A stretch of DNA of 64,000 nucleotides from Pseudoxanthomonas sp. CF385 (GTDB lineage: Bacteria; Pseudomonadota; Gammaproteobacteria; Xanthomonadales; Xanthomonadaceae): the NCBI RefSeq assembly GCF_900104255.1, contig NZ_FNKZ01000001.1, positions 836,001 to 900,000 of the forward strand. Direction: 5' to 3'. The position numbers and the translations under genes are program-made. Position 1 is the first letter of the stretch, and every line of letters begins with the position of its first letter. A model generated the notes under the pieces. That model saw only the letters and a list, made by a program, of their open reading frames with translations. It was not told the DNA's origin and did no database searches. Of this stretch, positions 31,868-40,847 are shown piece after piece.

Positions 31868-34057
31868 ATGAGCCTTCCCTCTTCTTCCGATTCCCACGAT
31901 GCCGCCGGGCATGACGACGCGCCGCACGTGGTGAAGACCGAGTACAAGTTTTCGCACGTCACCACCCAGCGCTACCTGCCGACGCCGGGCAAGGCACCCG
32001 GCTGGCCGTTCGCCGATATCGGCCAATGGAAGATCGATGCCAATGCGTCGGCCGACGACTGGGTCGCCGAGCTCAAGGATTGGCGGCGCGAACACCTGAC
32101 CCGCATCGGCTACGACGACGCCAACTACCGCCGGCCGGAACTGCAGTGGGCGCAGCGCAACTTCGTGCATGCGCAGGTGATGGTCGAGGACCGGTATCTC
32201 TACGATCCCGTCGCCGGCCGCTACACCGTCGACCGTTACCTCGATGATCTGGACGCGCGCTTCGGCGGCCTCGACAGCGTGCTGCTGTGGTGCGTGTATC
32301 CCAACATCGGCGTGGACGACCGCAACCAGTTCGACCTGGCGCGCAGCCTGCCCGGCGGACTCGAGGCCCTGCGCGGCGCCGTCGACGATTTCCACCGTCG
32401 TGGCGTGCGCGTGTTCCTCACCACCATGCCGTGGGACAACGGCACCCGCGACGAAGGCGGGCCGGACTGGCAGGCCATCGCGGAGATCGTCAAGGCGGTC
32501 GGTGCGGACGGCATCAATGGCGACACCTACAACGGCGTGCCGCGCGCGTTCTTCGACGCGTGCGACGCGCTCGGCCATCCGGTGGTCGTACAGCCGGAGT
32601 CCACGATCAGCGCCGAGGAGCACCTGATCTGGAACGTGCAGAGCTGGGGCAAGAAGGCGCCGAACGAAGTCGTGCCGCCGGTGGCGAAGTTCAAGTGGCT
32701 GGAACCGCGCCACATGATCAACTACGAGAACCGCTGGGGCCGCGACCGCAACCACGATCTGCAGTACATCTTCTTCAATGGCGTGGGCTACAACGCGTGG
32801 GAGAACGTGTGGGGCCTGTGGAACCAGCTGACCCCGCGCGATGCGGAATCGCTGCGCCGGATCGCCGCGATCTACCGCCGCTTCCCGTCGCTGTTCGTCA
32901 GCCTGGACTGGCGCCCGTACGAACGCACGCTGCAGGCGGGCATCTTCGCCAGCCGCTTCCCGGGCGAGTGGCGCATGCTGTGGACCCTGGTCAACCGCCA
33001 CGAGTATCCGATCGAAGGCGAACAGCTTGCCGTGCCGCATGTCGAAGGCACGCGATACTTCGATCTGTGGAACGGCACGCCACTGCAACCGCGCATCATC
33101 GACGGCCAGGCGATCCTCGAGACCACGCTGGAAGGCCGGGGCTTCGGCGCGCTGTTGGCGTCGCGCGGGGAGACGGACGAAGAAGGCCTCGATGCATTTC
33201 TCGCCCAGATGGCCGAGCGTGCCGCCACATCGCTGTCTTCGCTGTCAGCCAAATGGACCGCATTGCCGCAGACCCTGCAGGCGATCGCTCCGACGGCGCC
33301 GCAGGCCACCGCGCCCGAGGGCATGGTGACGATTCCTGCTGGCGAGTTTCTGTTCGCCGTGCAGGGCATCGAGATCGAAGGGCAGGTGTGGGAGGGCGTG
33401 GACGTGCAGTACCCGTGGGAACCCACGGCGCGTCGCCACCATCGCCGTCGCATGCAGGTCGCCGCCTTCCACATCGATCGCCACCCTGTGACGAACGCGC
33501 AGTTCAAGGCCTTCATCGACGCGACGTCGTATGCCCCGCAGGATGCGCAGCATTTCCTGCGCGACTGGCGCAACGGCGCGCCGCAGGCGGGGTGGGAACA
33601 CAAGCCCGTTACCTGGGTGTCGCTGGAAGACGCACGCGCCTACGCGGCGTGGGCGTGCAAGCGCCTGCCGCATGGCTGGGAATGGCAGTACGCGGCGCAG
33701 GGCACCGATGGCCGGCTGTATCCATGGGGCGATGCCTGGCGCGACGACGCCGCACCGCCGGTGTTCCGCGGCCGCACCTTGCCGCCGCCGGCCGACGTGG
33801 GCGCGCATCCTATGGGTGCGAGTCCGTTCGGCGTGATGGATCTGGTGGGTCACGTCTGGCAGTGGACCGACGAGTTCCACGATGAGCACACGCGCGCCGC
33901 CGTCGTGCGCGGCGGCAGCGATTATGAGCCGCGCACCTCGCACTGGTATTTCCCGCAGGCCAAGCGGTTGGACCAGCACGGCAAGCTGCTGCTGATGGCG
34001 CCGGGCAAGGACCGCTCCGGGCGTATCGGCTTCCGTTGCGTGGTGGACGCGGCGTGA
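31868..34057 (+). CDS. glycoside-hydrolase-like domain fused to FGE/SUMF1-like domain
   Basis: A 729-residue protein of unusual make-up. Residues about 60-400 read like a TIM-barrel glycosidase: FGGLDSVLLWCVYPNIGVD, GVRVFLTTMPWDNGTRD, then VGADGINGDTYNG with Asp219 in a position where clan GH-D enzymes keep a catalytic Asp. From about residue 478 to the end is a formylglycine-generating-enzyme-type domain (TIPAGEF, RHPVTNAQFKAFI, KPVTWVSLEDARAYAAW, DLVGHVWQWTDE, VVRGGSDY, GRIGFRCV). The copper-binding Cys pair expected after the GGS motif of true FGEs is missing, and no sulfatase is nearby, so that reaction is unlikely. No signal peptide. The substrate is unknown; assignment of the first domain is tentative. 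Confidence 0.6.
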   Translation: MSLPSSSDSHDAAGHDDAPHVVKTEYKFSHVTTQRYLPTPGKAPGWPFADIGQWKIDANASADDWVAELKDWRREHLTRIGYDDANYRRPELQWAQRNFVHAQVMVEDRYLYDPVAGRYTVDRYLDDLDARFGGLDSVLLWCVYPNIGVDDRNQFDLARSLPGGLEALRGAVDDFHRRGVRVFLTTMPWDNGTRDEGGPDWQAIAEIVKAVGADGINGDTYNGVPRAFFDACDALGHPVVVQPESTISAEEHLIWNVQSWGKKAPNEVVPPVAKFKWLEPRHMINYENRWGRDRNHDLQYIFFNGVGYNAWENVWGLWNQLTPRDAESLRRIAAIYRRFPSLFVSLDWRPYERTLQAGIFASRFPGEWRMLWTLVNRHEYPIEGEQLAVPHVEGTRYFDLWNGTPLQPRIIDGQAILETTLEGRGFGALLASRGETDEEGLDAFLAQMAERAATSLSSLSAKWTALPQTLQAIAPTAPQATAPEGMVTIPAGEFLFAVQGIEIEGQVWEGVDVQYPWEPTARRHHRRRMQVAAFHIDRHPVTNAQFKAFIDATSYAPQDAQHFLRDWRNGAPQAGWEHKPVTWVSLEDARAYAAWACKRLPHGWEWQYAAQGTDGRLYPWGDAWRDDAAPPVFRGRTLPPPADVGAHPMGASPFGVMDLVGHVWQWTDEFHDEHTRAAVVRGGSDYEPRTSHWYFPQAKRLDQHGKLLLMAPGKDRSGRIGFRCVVDAA

Positions 34058-36864
34058 ACCTGCGCGGGCGCGCATCCGAGCGGTCGCGCGCCTGCCGTTG
34101 GGCGCTGCTGCTCGTGCTTGCGTGCGTGCTGGCCGCCTGTGGTGCGGATGCGCCGAAGATCGTCGTGCTTATCGGCGGGCCCGCCAGCGAAGGTCCTGGG
34201 CGGCACGCGTATCCCGAAGGCATCCGCCAGCTGCAGGCGATGCTGGAACAGGACGCGCCGGGCCGCGTCAGCGTGAAGGCTTATCCCGACGGTTGGCCGA
34301 GCGATCCGACCGCGCTCGCGCGGGCCGATGCGGTGGTTCTGTATTTCGATGGCCTGGACAAGCATCCGCTACGTGATCCTGCGCATCGCGCCGTCTTCGA
34401 TGCCGCCATGCAGCGGGGTGCCGGCGTCGTCGCGCTGCACCAGGCCTCGACGGTGCCGGAGGGCGACGACTTCGGCTTGGCGCGCTGGCTGGGTGCGGTG
34501 CGCGTCGGCACGTTCGACCGCACCACGCAGTGGACGATGCTGGAGCCGGCCACGCATCCGATCACGGCGGGCATGATGCCGTTCGCCTACCGCGACGAGT
34601 TCTATCCCACTTTCCGCGGCACCGGCGCGCGAACGCCCTTGCTGCAGGCGGTGCTGCACCCGCAGTTCCGCGACGGCCAGCCGGTGCTGGACGACATCGC
34701 CGAACGCACCGACGTGGCCTGGGCCCACGAGCGCGCCGACGGCGGCCGCGGCGTCGTTTTCAGCGGTGCGCATTACCTCGAGACGCTCGCGCAGCCGGCG
34801 GTACGCCGCCTGCTGCTCAACGCCATCCTGTGGACGGCGCATGCCGAGGTGGTGGATGCGCCCGTAGCGTCGTCCACGCTCGCCGCGCCTGCCGCAACCG
34901 GCGAGCCGGGCCAGGTGCGCCGCGCCACCTTCCATGCCGATGCCGCGCGCACCGGCTGGCGTCGCGACGAATCGGTGCTGACACCGGCGGTGGTCGGCGC
35001 AAAGGATTTCGGCCTCGTGTGGGAGTCGCCGCCGCTCGATGCCGACAACGGCAGCGAGGCACGCCTCTATGCATCGCCGCTGTATGTCGACCGGCTGGCG
35101 ATCACCGCCGGTCCGCAGACCGGCGAGCGCTTCGACGTGGTCATCGCGGCCAGCAACAACGGCCATGTCTACGCCATCAATGCCTCGCGCCAGGGCGACG
35201 TGGCACCGGGACGTATCTTGTGGAAGACGCGGCTCGGCGAACCCTGCCGCTTGCAACCCGCGCCGCTCGACGGCGTGCCCACCGGCATCCTCAGCACGCC
35301 CGTCGTCGACGTGGCGCAGGGCCGGCTGTACGTCACCCATTGCGATCCCGAGCATCGCTGGCGCGCGTACGCGCTCGACCTGGGCAGCGGCCGCGTGCTG
35401 CCGGGCTGGCCGGTGACGCTGGACGAGGCCACGTTCAACCGCCTCAATGCCAACGCAGGCCCGTCCCGCGTGCCGCCGAAGCGCAAGTTCGATTTCCGCG
35501 TGCAACGTGGCGCGTTGAACCTCAGTCCCGACGGCTCGCAGCTCTACGTCGTGTTCGGCGAATCCGAGACCGGCTGGATCGCCGCGGTCGATACGCGCTC
35601 GCCACGCGTCAGTGGCGCGTTCGCCGCCGTCGCCATGCCGCACCGAGGCAGTGGCGGCATCTGGGGCGCAGGCGGTCCCGCCGTCGATGCGAAAGGCAAT
35701 GTCTACGTCGTCACCGGCAGCGGCTTCGGCGGCTACCAGGACGCGGACGGCGACTGGGCGCAATCGGTGCTGAAGCTGGCGTCGACGGCGCAGGGTGGCC
35801 TCGCGCTGCGCGGCACGTACACGCCGTTCAACTACTGCACCAGCGCCGAGCGGGATATCGATCTGGGCTCCGGTGGCGTTGCGCTGTTCCCCGCGGATGC
35901 CGCAGACGGTACACGCAAGCTGATGACGGTCGGCGGCAAGCAGGGCAATGTCTATCTGCTCGACCGCGAGCGCCTGCCCGGCAGGCTCGACCGGCGTCCG
36001 CCGTGCAGCACCGATGCGGCCAGCGACGGGTCGTTGCTCGCGCCGACACCGCAACGACCGTTCGGCACGCGTGGGCCCCTCAACGTGTTCGGACCGTATT
36101 CCGAGGATGATGCTGCGCTGGATCTTGCCCGCGCGCGCTCGGTGCCTGCCGTGTTCAGCGCCGCGGACGGCACCGCGTATGTCTTCGTCACCGGCAATAC
36201 CAAGCAGGCCCCTGGTTCGTCGACCAGCATCGCGCCTTCGGTGGTGCGCCTGCGGGTGGACCGGTCCGCGCCCGACGCACCGTTCCTGCGCGTCGACAAG
36301 GTGCATCCTTCCCTGGTGCTCGGTAACCCCGGTTCGCCGGTGGTGACCAGTCGCGGCGCCGAGGATGCGCTGGTCTGGATCCTCGACGAGAACGCGCCGC
36401 GCTCCGCCTCGCTGCACGGCGCCGATGCGCCGCGGCCGGTGCTGTATGCGTTGGATGCGCGATCGCTCGACATCGTGTGGCAGAGCGCCCCGGGCGAGCT
36501 GTTCACCAGCGGCAAGTACAACGAACCGGCATTCGGCGGCGGCCAGGTCTTCGTCGGCACCGACCGCATCCAGGCGTTCGGTCGGGGCGGCAAGCGCATC
36601 ACCGATCGCGTGCCCGTGGCCACCGCAACGCAGGAGGCAGCGGTCGATGCGCGCCTGGTCGGCGTGCCGGCCGCCACCTTGTACACGCAGCGCTGCGCCG
36701 CCTGCCACGATCATCCGCAAGGCAATATTCCCCCTCGCGCGGTGATCGCCGCGCGCCCCCACCCCCGCATCGTCGATGCGCTCAGCCGCGGCGTGATGCG
36801 TCCGCATGCGGCCGGCCTGAGTGCGCAGCAGATCGACGACCTGGCCAGGTATCTCAAGCAATGA
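34054..36864 (+). CDS. ThuA domain / beta-propeller / cytochrome c lipoprotein
   Basis: A 936-residue protein with three recognisable parts. A lipobox (VLAAC, near residue 28-32) implies a membrane-anchored lipoprotein; the residue after the Cys is Gly, so Lol sorting to the outer membrane is possible. Residues about 35-265 are ThuA-like (KIVVLIGGPASEGPGRH, GVVALHQAST, HPITAGMMPF). About 290-860 carry PQQ-quinoprotein-like propeller repeats (GHVYAINASRQGD, GRLYVTHCDP, GNVYLLDRE, ALVWILDE). The C-terminus is a c-type haem domain: CAACH at 881-885 and a candidate axial Met in GVMRPHAAGLS. This suggests an envelope sugar-oxidation function. GTGA and ATGA overlaps link it to both neighbours; start is a GTG. 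Confidence 0.75.
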   Translation: MNLRGRASERSRACRWALLLVLACVLAACGADAPKIVVLIGGPASEGPGRHAYPEGIRQLQAMLEQDAPGRVSVKAYPDGWPSDPTALARADAVVLYFDGLDKHPLRDPAHRAVFDAAMQRGAGVVALHQASTVPEGDDFGLARWLGAVRVGTFDRTTQWTMLEPATHPITAGMMPFAYRDEFYPTFRGTGARTPLLQAVLHPQFRDGQPVLDDIAERTDVAWAHERADGGRGVVFSGAHYLETLAQPAVRRLLLNAILWTAHAEVVDAPVASSTLAAPAATGEPGQVRRATFHADAARTGWRRDESVLTPAVVGAKDFGLVWESPPLDADNGSEARLYASPLYVDRLAITAGPQTGERFDVVIAASNNGHVYAINASRQGDVAPGRILWKTRLGEPCRLQPAPLDGVPTGILSTPVVDVAQGRLYVTHCDPEHRWRAYALDLGSGRVLPGWPVTLDEATFNRLNANAGPSRVPPKRKFDFRVQRGALNLSPDGSQLYVVFGESETGWIAAVDTRSPRVSGAFAAVAMPHRGSGGIWGAGGPAVDAKGNVYVVTGSGFGGYQDADGDWAQSVLKLASTAQGGLALRGTYTPFNYCTSAERDIDLGSGGVALFPADAADGTRKLMTVGGKQGNVYLLDRERLPGRLDRRPPCSTDAASDGSLLAPTPQRPFGTRGPLNVFGPYSEDDAALDLARARSVPAVFSAADGTAYVFVTGNTKQAPGSSTSIAPSVVRLRVDRSAPDAPFLRVDKVHPSLVLGNPGSPVVTSRGAEDALVWILDENAPRSASLHGADAPRPVLYALDARSLDIVWQSAPGELFTSGKYNEPAFGGGQVFVGTDRIQAFGRGGKRITDRVPVATATQEAAVDARLVGVPAATLYTQRCAACHDHPQGNIPPRAVIAARPHPRIVDALSRGVMRPHAAGLSAQQIDDLARYLKQ

Positions 36865-38687
36865 CCCCGCACCACATTCACCTGCAAGGCGTCCTCGGCG
36901 AGGCACTCGATGCCAACCTGCGCGGCCGCCTGTCGCACTTCATCACCGCGCCCGACAGTCCGGCCATCGTGCTGTTCTCGCCGGAGCACCGCGCGCGCAA
37001 CACCGAAGGCGATTGGTACGGCGAACACGCGGGCAAGTGGCTCTCGGCCGCGGCCCGTGCTTTCGTCCGCAGCGACGATGCGACGCTGGGTGCGCATCTG
37101 CGCGAAGTGGCCGACTACCTGCTCTCCGTACAGGAAGCCGATGGGTACCTGGGTACCTACGCCGACGCGCGCCGCTTCCTCCACCCCCAGCCGCCGCAGC
37201 CGCCGAGCTGGGATGGCGCGCCGACGCTGCGCACCTGGGACATCTGGGTGCACGCCTACCTGATCCTCGGCCTGGTCGAAACCGCGCGTGCCTTGCACGA
37301 TCCGCGTTACACGCAGGCGGCCGAACGCATCGCCGACCTGTGCGCACAGGCACTGGCCTCGGGCATCGATATCACCACACTCGGCAACCATCACGGCATG
37401 TCGGCCACCGTGCTGATGGATGCGGCTTTGGAGCTGCATGAGGAGACCGGCGAGCCGCGCTTCCTCGCGCTGGCTCGCCAGGTGCTGGCGCAGGCCAACG
37501 CGCACCCCGCGCTGCGCCTGCTGCCCGCGCTGGACGCCGGCGCCGACGCCTCCGAGATCGCCACCGGCAAGGCGTACCAGCTGCTGTGGAACCTGGTCGC
37601 GCTGGTGAAGCTGTGCCGCGTCAGCGGCGACGCCGGCCTGCGCGACACGCTGGAGCGCATCTGGCAGAACATCCGCGAACACCACCTGACCCTGGGCGGT
37701 GGCCCGTGGGGTGGCGTGGCGCACCGCTCGCGCGAAGTGTTCAACGCGCGCGGCAGCTTCAGCCCGAACGCCTACGTGGAAACCTGCTCGCTGCTGTCGT
37801 GGATCCAGTTCAACCGCGAGCTGCTGCGGCTGACCGGTGAGGCGCGCTTCGCCGAAGAGATCGAGCGCACCGCCTACAACGACCTGCTTGGCGCACAGGC
37901 GCCGGATGGTGAGGACTGGTGCTACTACTCCTTCCCCAACGGAAAGCGCGTGCACACCACCTATTGGCGCTGCTGCAAGTCCAGCGGCGCGATGGCGGTG
38001 GAGGAACTGCCGGCGCTGGCCTATGCCGTCGACGGCGAGGCGGTCCGGGTGCAGCTGTACGGTCCGGGCGAAGCGCGCCTGGCGCATCCGCAGGCCGGGA
38101 CGTTGGTGCTGCGCCAGCACACCGGTTATCCGTTCGACGGCGAGGTGTCGCTGGACGTGCGCCCCGAACATGAAGCCACCTTCGACCTGCGCCTGCGCAT
38201 CCCGTCCTGGGCGGAAGGGGCCACGGTATCGGTCAATGGCGAGCCGGTGGATGCCACGGTGGTGCCCGGCACGTTCCTGAATCTGCGGCGGCTGTGGCGG
38301 CGAGACGACCACGTGCAGCTCGCGTTCCCGCTGCGGCCGACGCTGCACCGGCAGGTGCTGCGCAACGTGCAGGAGTCGCGCGCGCCGGATGGGTCGACGG
38401 TCCACCAGCAGGTGTTGGACCTGCACTATGTGGGCCTCACCCGCGGCGCGCTGGCGTATGCCACCGACCTGATCGACGGCTTCAAGACGGAAGAAACCGT
38501 CCGTCTGCCCGACGGCCCGCAGGACGACTGGCTGCAGGTGTTGCCGGTGACCGACGGCGAAGAGGGCGCGGCCATTTCGCTGCAGCCCGCGAGCCGGCCG
38601 CCGCTGCTGTTCTGGCCGTACTACCGGGCCGGTGGTCGCCACGACGGGGCCTGGCGGTTGACCTGGCTGTCGCTGCCGCCGCCATGA
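36861..38687 (+). CDS. beta-L-arabinofuranosidase-like enzyme, family GH127 (DUF1680)
   Basis: A 608-residue protein with the (alpha/alpha)6-barrel sequence pattern of GH127: GDWYGEHAGKWL, DGYLGTYAD, TWDIWVHAYLILGL, then two C-terminal beta-sandwiches (DLRLRIPSWAEGATV...LNLRRLW). The zinc/thiolate site known from Bifidobacterium HypBA1 is complete: Glu307 and Cys309 in VETC, Cys371 and Cys372 in WRCC, one of which would be the nucleophile. It would release beta-linked L-arabinofuranose from plant glycans. There is no signal peptide, so it acts on imported oligosaccharides. The ATG overlaps the preceding stop (ATGA). Confidence 0.88.
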   Translation: MTPHHIHLQGVLGEALDANLRGRLSHFITAPDSPAIVLFSPEHRARNTEGDWYGEHAGKWLSAAARAFVRSDDATLGAHLREVADYLLSVQEADGYLGTYADARRFLHPQPPQPPSWDGAPTLRTWDIWVHAYLILGLVETARALHDPRYTQAAERIADLCAQALASGIDITTLGNHHGMSATVLMDAALELHEETGEPRFLALARQVLAQANAHPALRLLPALDAGADASEIATGKAYQLLWNLVALVKLCRVSGDAGLRDTLERIWQNIREHHLTLGGGPWGGVAHRSREVFNARGSFSPNAYVETCSLLSWIQFNRELLRLTGEARFAEEIERTAYNDLLGAQAPDGEDWCYYSFPNGKRVHTTYWRCCKSSGAMAVEELPALAYAVDGEAVRVQLYGPGEARLAHPQAGTLVLRQHTGYPFDGEVSLDVRPEHEATFDLRLRIPSWAEGATVSVNGEPVDATVVPGTFLNLRRLWRRDDHVQLAFPLRPTLHRQVLRNVQESRAPDGSTVHQQVLDLHYVGLTRGALAYATDLIDGFKTEETVRLPDGPQDDWLQVLPVTDGEEGAAISLQPASRPPLLFWPYYRAGGRHDGAWRLTWLSLPPP

Positions 38688-38808
38688 CCACCCGCGCGCT
38701 CGCAAGAATTTGTGGCAGCAGAAGCTACGGCCGCTGGCTGTATCCCGTCCGCCACGTGGCACAGACTGGCCATCGCCGCTGCGGCGGCGACTGAAGGAGC
38801 CCCTTTCC

Positions 38809-39996
38809 ATGGACAACACGTCTCCCTTCCGTTCGCGCCAGCGCACCGGGCCGGCCGGGCCGCTGAGCGGGGTCAAGGTGCTGGACCTGAGCGCGTACAT
38901 CGCCGGCCCCTACGGCTGCACGCTGCTGGCCGACCAGGGCGCCGACGTCATCAAGGTCGAGCCGCCCGATGGCGACAACCTGCGCCAGTACCCGTCCACG
39001 CTGGAGCGCGAGAGCCGCGCCTTCCTCGGCGTGAACCGCAGCAAGCAGGGCATCGCGCTGGACCTCAAGCAGGCGGCCGACCACGCCGCCCTGCTGCGCC
39101 TGGTGCGCGAGGCCGACGTGCTGGTGCACAACTTCCGTCCCAGCGTGCCGAAGCGGCTGGGCATCGATTTCGACAGCCTGACCATGATCAACCCGCGCCT
39201 GATCTACTGCGCGGTGACCGGCTACGGCGAGACCGGCCCGATGAAGGACAAGGCCGGTTACGACCAGGTGCTGCAGACCATGACCGGCATGTGCACGCTG
39301 CAGGGCAAGCGCGGTGGCGCGCCGGAAATCATTTACGGTTCAGTGGTGGACTACTACGCCGCGGCGCTGCTGGCCGCCGGCGTGTCGTCGGCGCTGTACG
39401 AACGCGAACGCAGCGGGCGCGGCCAGTTCGTCGGGGTATCGCTGCTGCGCAGCGCGCTCACCATGCAGTCGGCGCGGATGATCTGGGCCGAAGGCGAGGC
39501 GCTCGACATCGGCCGCGACATGCGCTCCGGCGGCGTCACCGGCATCCACCCGGCGCGCGAAGGCTATCTGTACCTGTCCGCCAACACCCCGCGGTTCTGG
39601 AAGGCGCTGTGCCGGCTGACCGGCCTGGATGCGCTGGCCGACGACGCGCGCTACGACAGCGTGCGCAAGCGCGCCGAACATGCCGCGGAGATCGTGCCGC
39701 AGTTGCACGCCGCGCTGCAGGCGCGCTCCGCGACGGAGTGGGAAGCGCATTTCGGCGATGAAGTGCCCTGCGCGGCCGCGCGCCGCGTGGAGGACATGTT
39801 CGAGCATCCGCAGGTCCTCGCCGAGGACATGGTGGCCGAGATCGCGCATCCGGTGGTCGGCAGCTACCGCGGCGTCACCCGGCCGATCGCCTTCGGGCGC
39901 ACGCCCGGGCCGGCGCCGTTCGCCGCGCCCGTGTTCGACCAGGATGCGGAGCACGTGCTCGGTACGTCCCCGTCGCAGGCGCGCAGCGCAGGCTAA
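38809..39996 (+). CDS. CaiB/BaiF-family CoA-transferase (class III)
   Basis: A 395-residue class III CoA-transferase, which moves CoA between carboxylic acids. The N-terminal GPLSGVKVLDLSAYIAGPYG and ADQGADVIKVEPPDGD, the middle NRSKQGIALDLK, LIYCAVTGYGETGP, and the predicted catalytic Asp181 in SVVDYYAA are all present. The ATG has GAAGGAG seven bases upstream. A 121-base gap separates it from the GH127 gene, longer than the gaps within the operon, so it may be transcribed separately. A transferase of this type plus the CitE-like lyase at 22876 would allow activation and cleavage of a hydroxy acid; the acid is not known. Confidence 0.88.
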   Translation: MDNTSPFRSRQRTGPAGPLSGVKVLDLSAYIAGPYGCTLLADQGADVIKVEPPDGDNLRQYPSTLERESRAFLGVNRSKQGIALDLKQAADHAALLRLVREADVLVHNFRPSVPKRLGIDFDSLTMINPRLIYCAVTGYGETGPMKDKAGYDQVLQTMTGMCTLQGKRGGAPEIIYGSVVDYYAAALLAAGVSSALYERERSGRGQFVGVSLLRSALTMQSARMIWAEGEALDIGRDMRSGGVTGIHPAREGYLYLSANTPRFWKALCRLTGLDALADDARYDSVRKRAEHAAEIVPQLHAALQARSATEWEAHFGDEVPCAAARRVEDMFEHPQVLAEDMVAEIAHPVVGSYRGVTRPIAFGRTPGPAPFAAPVFDQDAEHVLGTSPSQARSAG

Positions 39997-40011
39997 GCCG
40001 GGACGCGCGGC

Positions 40012-40060
40012 TTTACGCCGAATTTACGGCGGTGCGCGGGAAGCGCATGGCGGCTTTACG
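40012..40060 (+). promoter_or_regulatory. three TTTACG direct repeats, candidate KdpE sites
   Basis: TTTACG occurs at 40012-40017, 40023-40028 and 40055-40060, the first two 11 bp apart (about one helical turn) and the third 32 bp further. OmpR-family regulators such as KdpE bind such direct repeats. They precede the porin-kdp gene run. No -10 element stands out. Confidence 0.42.
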
Positions 40061-40116
40061 CGGGGCAGGACCAGACTTTCGCGGTCGGCGGAACTCCTCC
40101 CGCCAGGATCGCACCC

Positions 40117-40842
40117 ATGTCTTCCTCTTCGTTCCTCCTGCGCGGGCCGATGCCTGCGCGTCGCGCCGTTTCCACCGTCGCCACCGGCCTGCTGCTGGCC
40201 ACGGCGTGCACCGCGCACGCCGCCACGTTCAACGGATCCGGTGCGCTCACCACCGATTACGTCTGGCGTGGCACCACCCAGACCCAGGGCGACCCGGCCG
40301 TGCAGGCGGGCTTCAGGGCGACGGCCGAGAATGGTGTCTATGGTTCCATCTGGGGCTCGAACGTCGAGTTCGCCCCGGAGACCCAGGCCAGCAGTGAGTT
40401 GGACGCCACCGTGGGCTGGAGCGGCGCGCTGTCCGATGACTGGGCGCTCGACGTCAACCTGACCCATTACCGCTACCCGTCCGCCACCGTCGACCTCAAC
40501 TGGACCGAGGCCATCGGCACGCTGACCTGGAAGCAGAACTACTGGGCACAGCTGGGTTACTCCACCGAAGCGCTCGCGACGGACGAAGCCGGTGCCTACG
40601 CTCAGCTCGGCGCGAAGATTCCGCTGGGCGAGCAGGTCCGCCTCGAAGCCGCCGCCGGCTACTACTGGCTGGACGATGCCTACGACGACAGCTACGCACA
40701 CGCGCAACTGGGTGCGGTGTGGGTGTTCAAGGCCCCGTTCGAGTTGCGCGTCACCGCGCACGCCACCGACAGCAGCGCCAAGACGCTGTTCCCGGGTCTG
40801 GCAGGTTCGCGCGTGGAAGCGGCACTGCAGGCCGCGTTCTGA
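40117..40842 (+). CDS. outer-membrane putative porin (TorF/Gcw_chp type)
   Basis: A 241-residue exported beta-barrel-like protein: a signal peptide ending near residue 36 (CTAHAA), then GSGALTTDYVWRGTTQTQGDPAVQAG, the family's opening strand pattern, followed by alternating aromatic strands and a C-terminal Phe (LQAAF). Proteins like this (TIGR02001-type) are seen next to transporters in Xanthomonadaceae. Five bases separate its stop from the kdpF start, so it is probably the first gene of the kdp operon, perhaps giving K+ a route across the outer membrane. That function is inference. Confidence 0.72.
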   Translation: MSSSSFLLRGPMPARRAVSTVATGLLLATACTAHAATFNGSGALTTDYVWRGTTQTQGDPAVQAGFRATAENGVYGSIWGSNVEFAPETQASSELDATVGWSGALSDDWALDVNLTHYRYPSATVDLNWTEAIGTLTWKQNYWAQLGYSTEALATDEAGAYAQLGAKIPLGEQVRLEAAAGYYWLDDAYDDSYAHAQLGAVWVFKAPFELRVTAHATDSSAKTLFPGLAGSRVEAALQAAF

Positions 40843-40847
40843 TCGCC

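Noticed and set aside
31868..34057. Calling this gene a sulfatase-activating formylglycine-generating enzyme
   Set aside because: The Cys residues needed for copper binding are absent after the GGS motif, and there is no sulfatase in the window.
34369..36906. 845-codon minus-strand open frame across the ThuA/propeller/cytochrome gene
   Set aside because: Shadow of a gene with clear CAACH and propeller motifs on the other strand.
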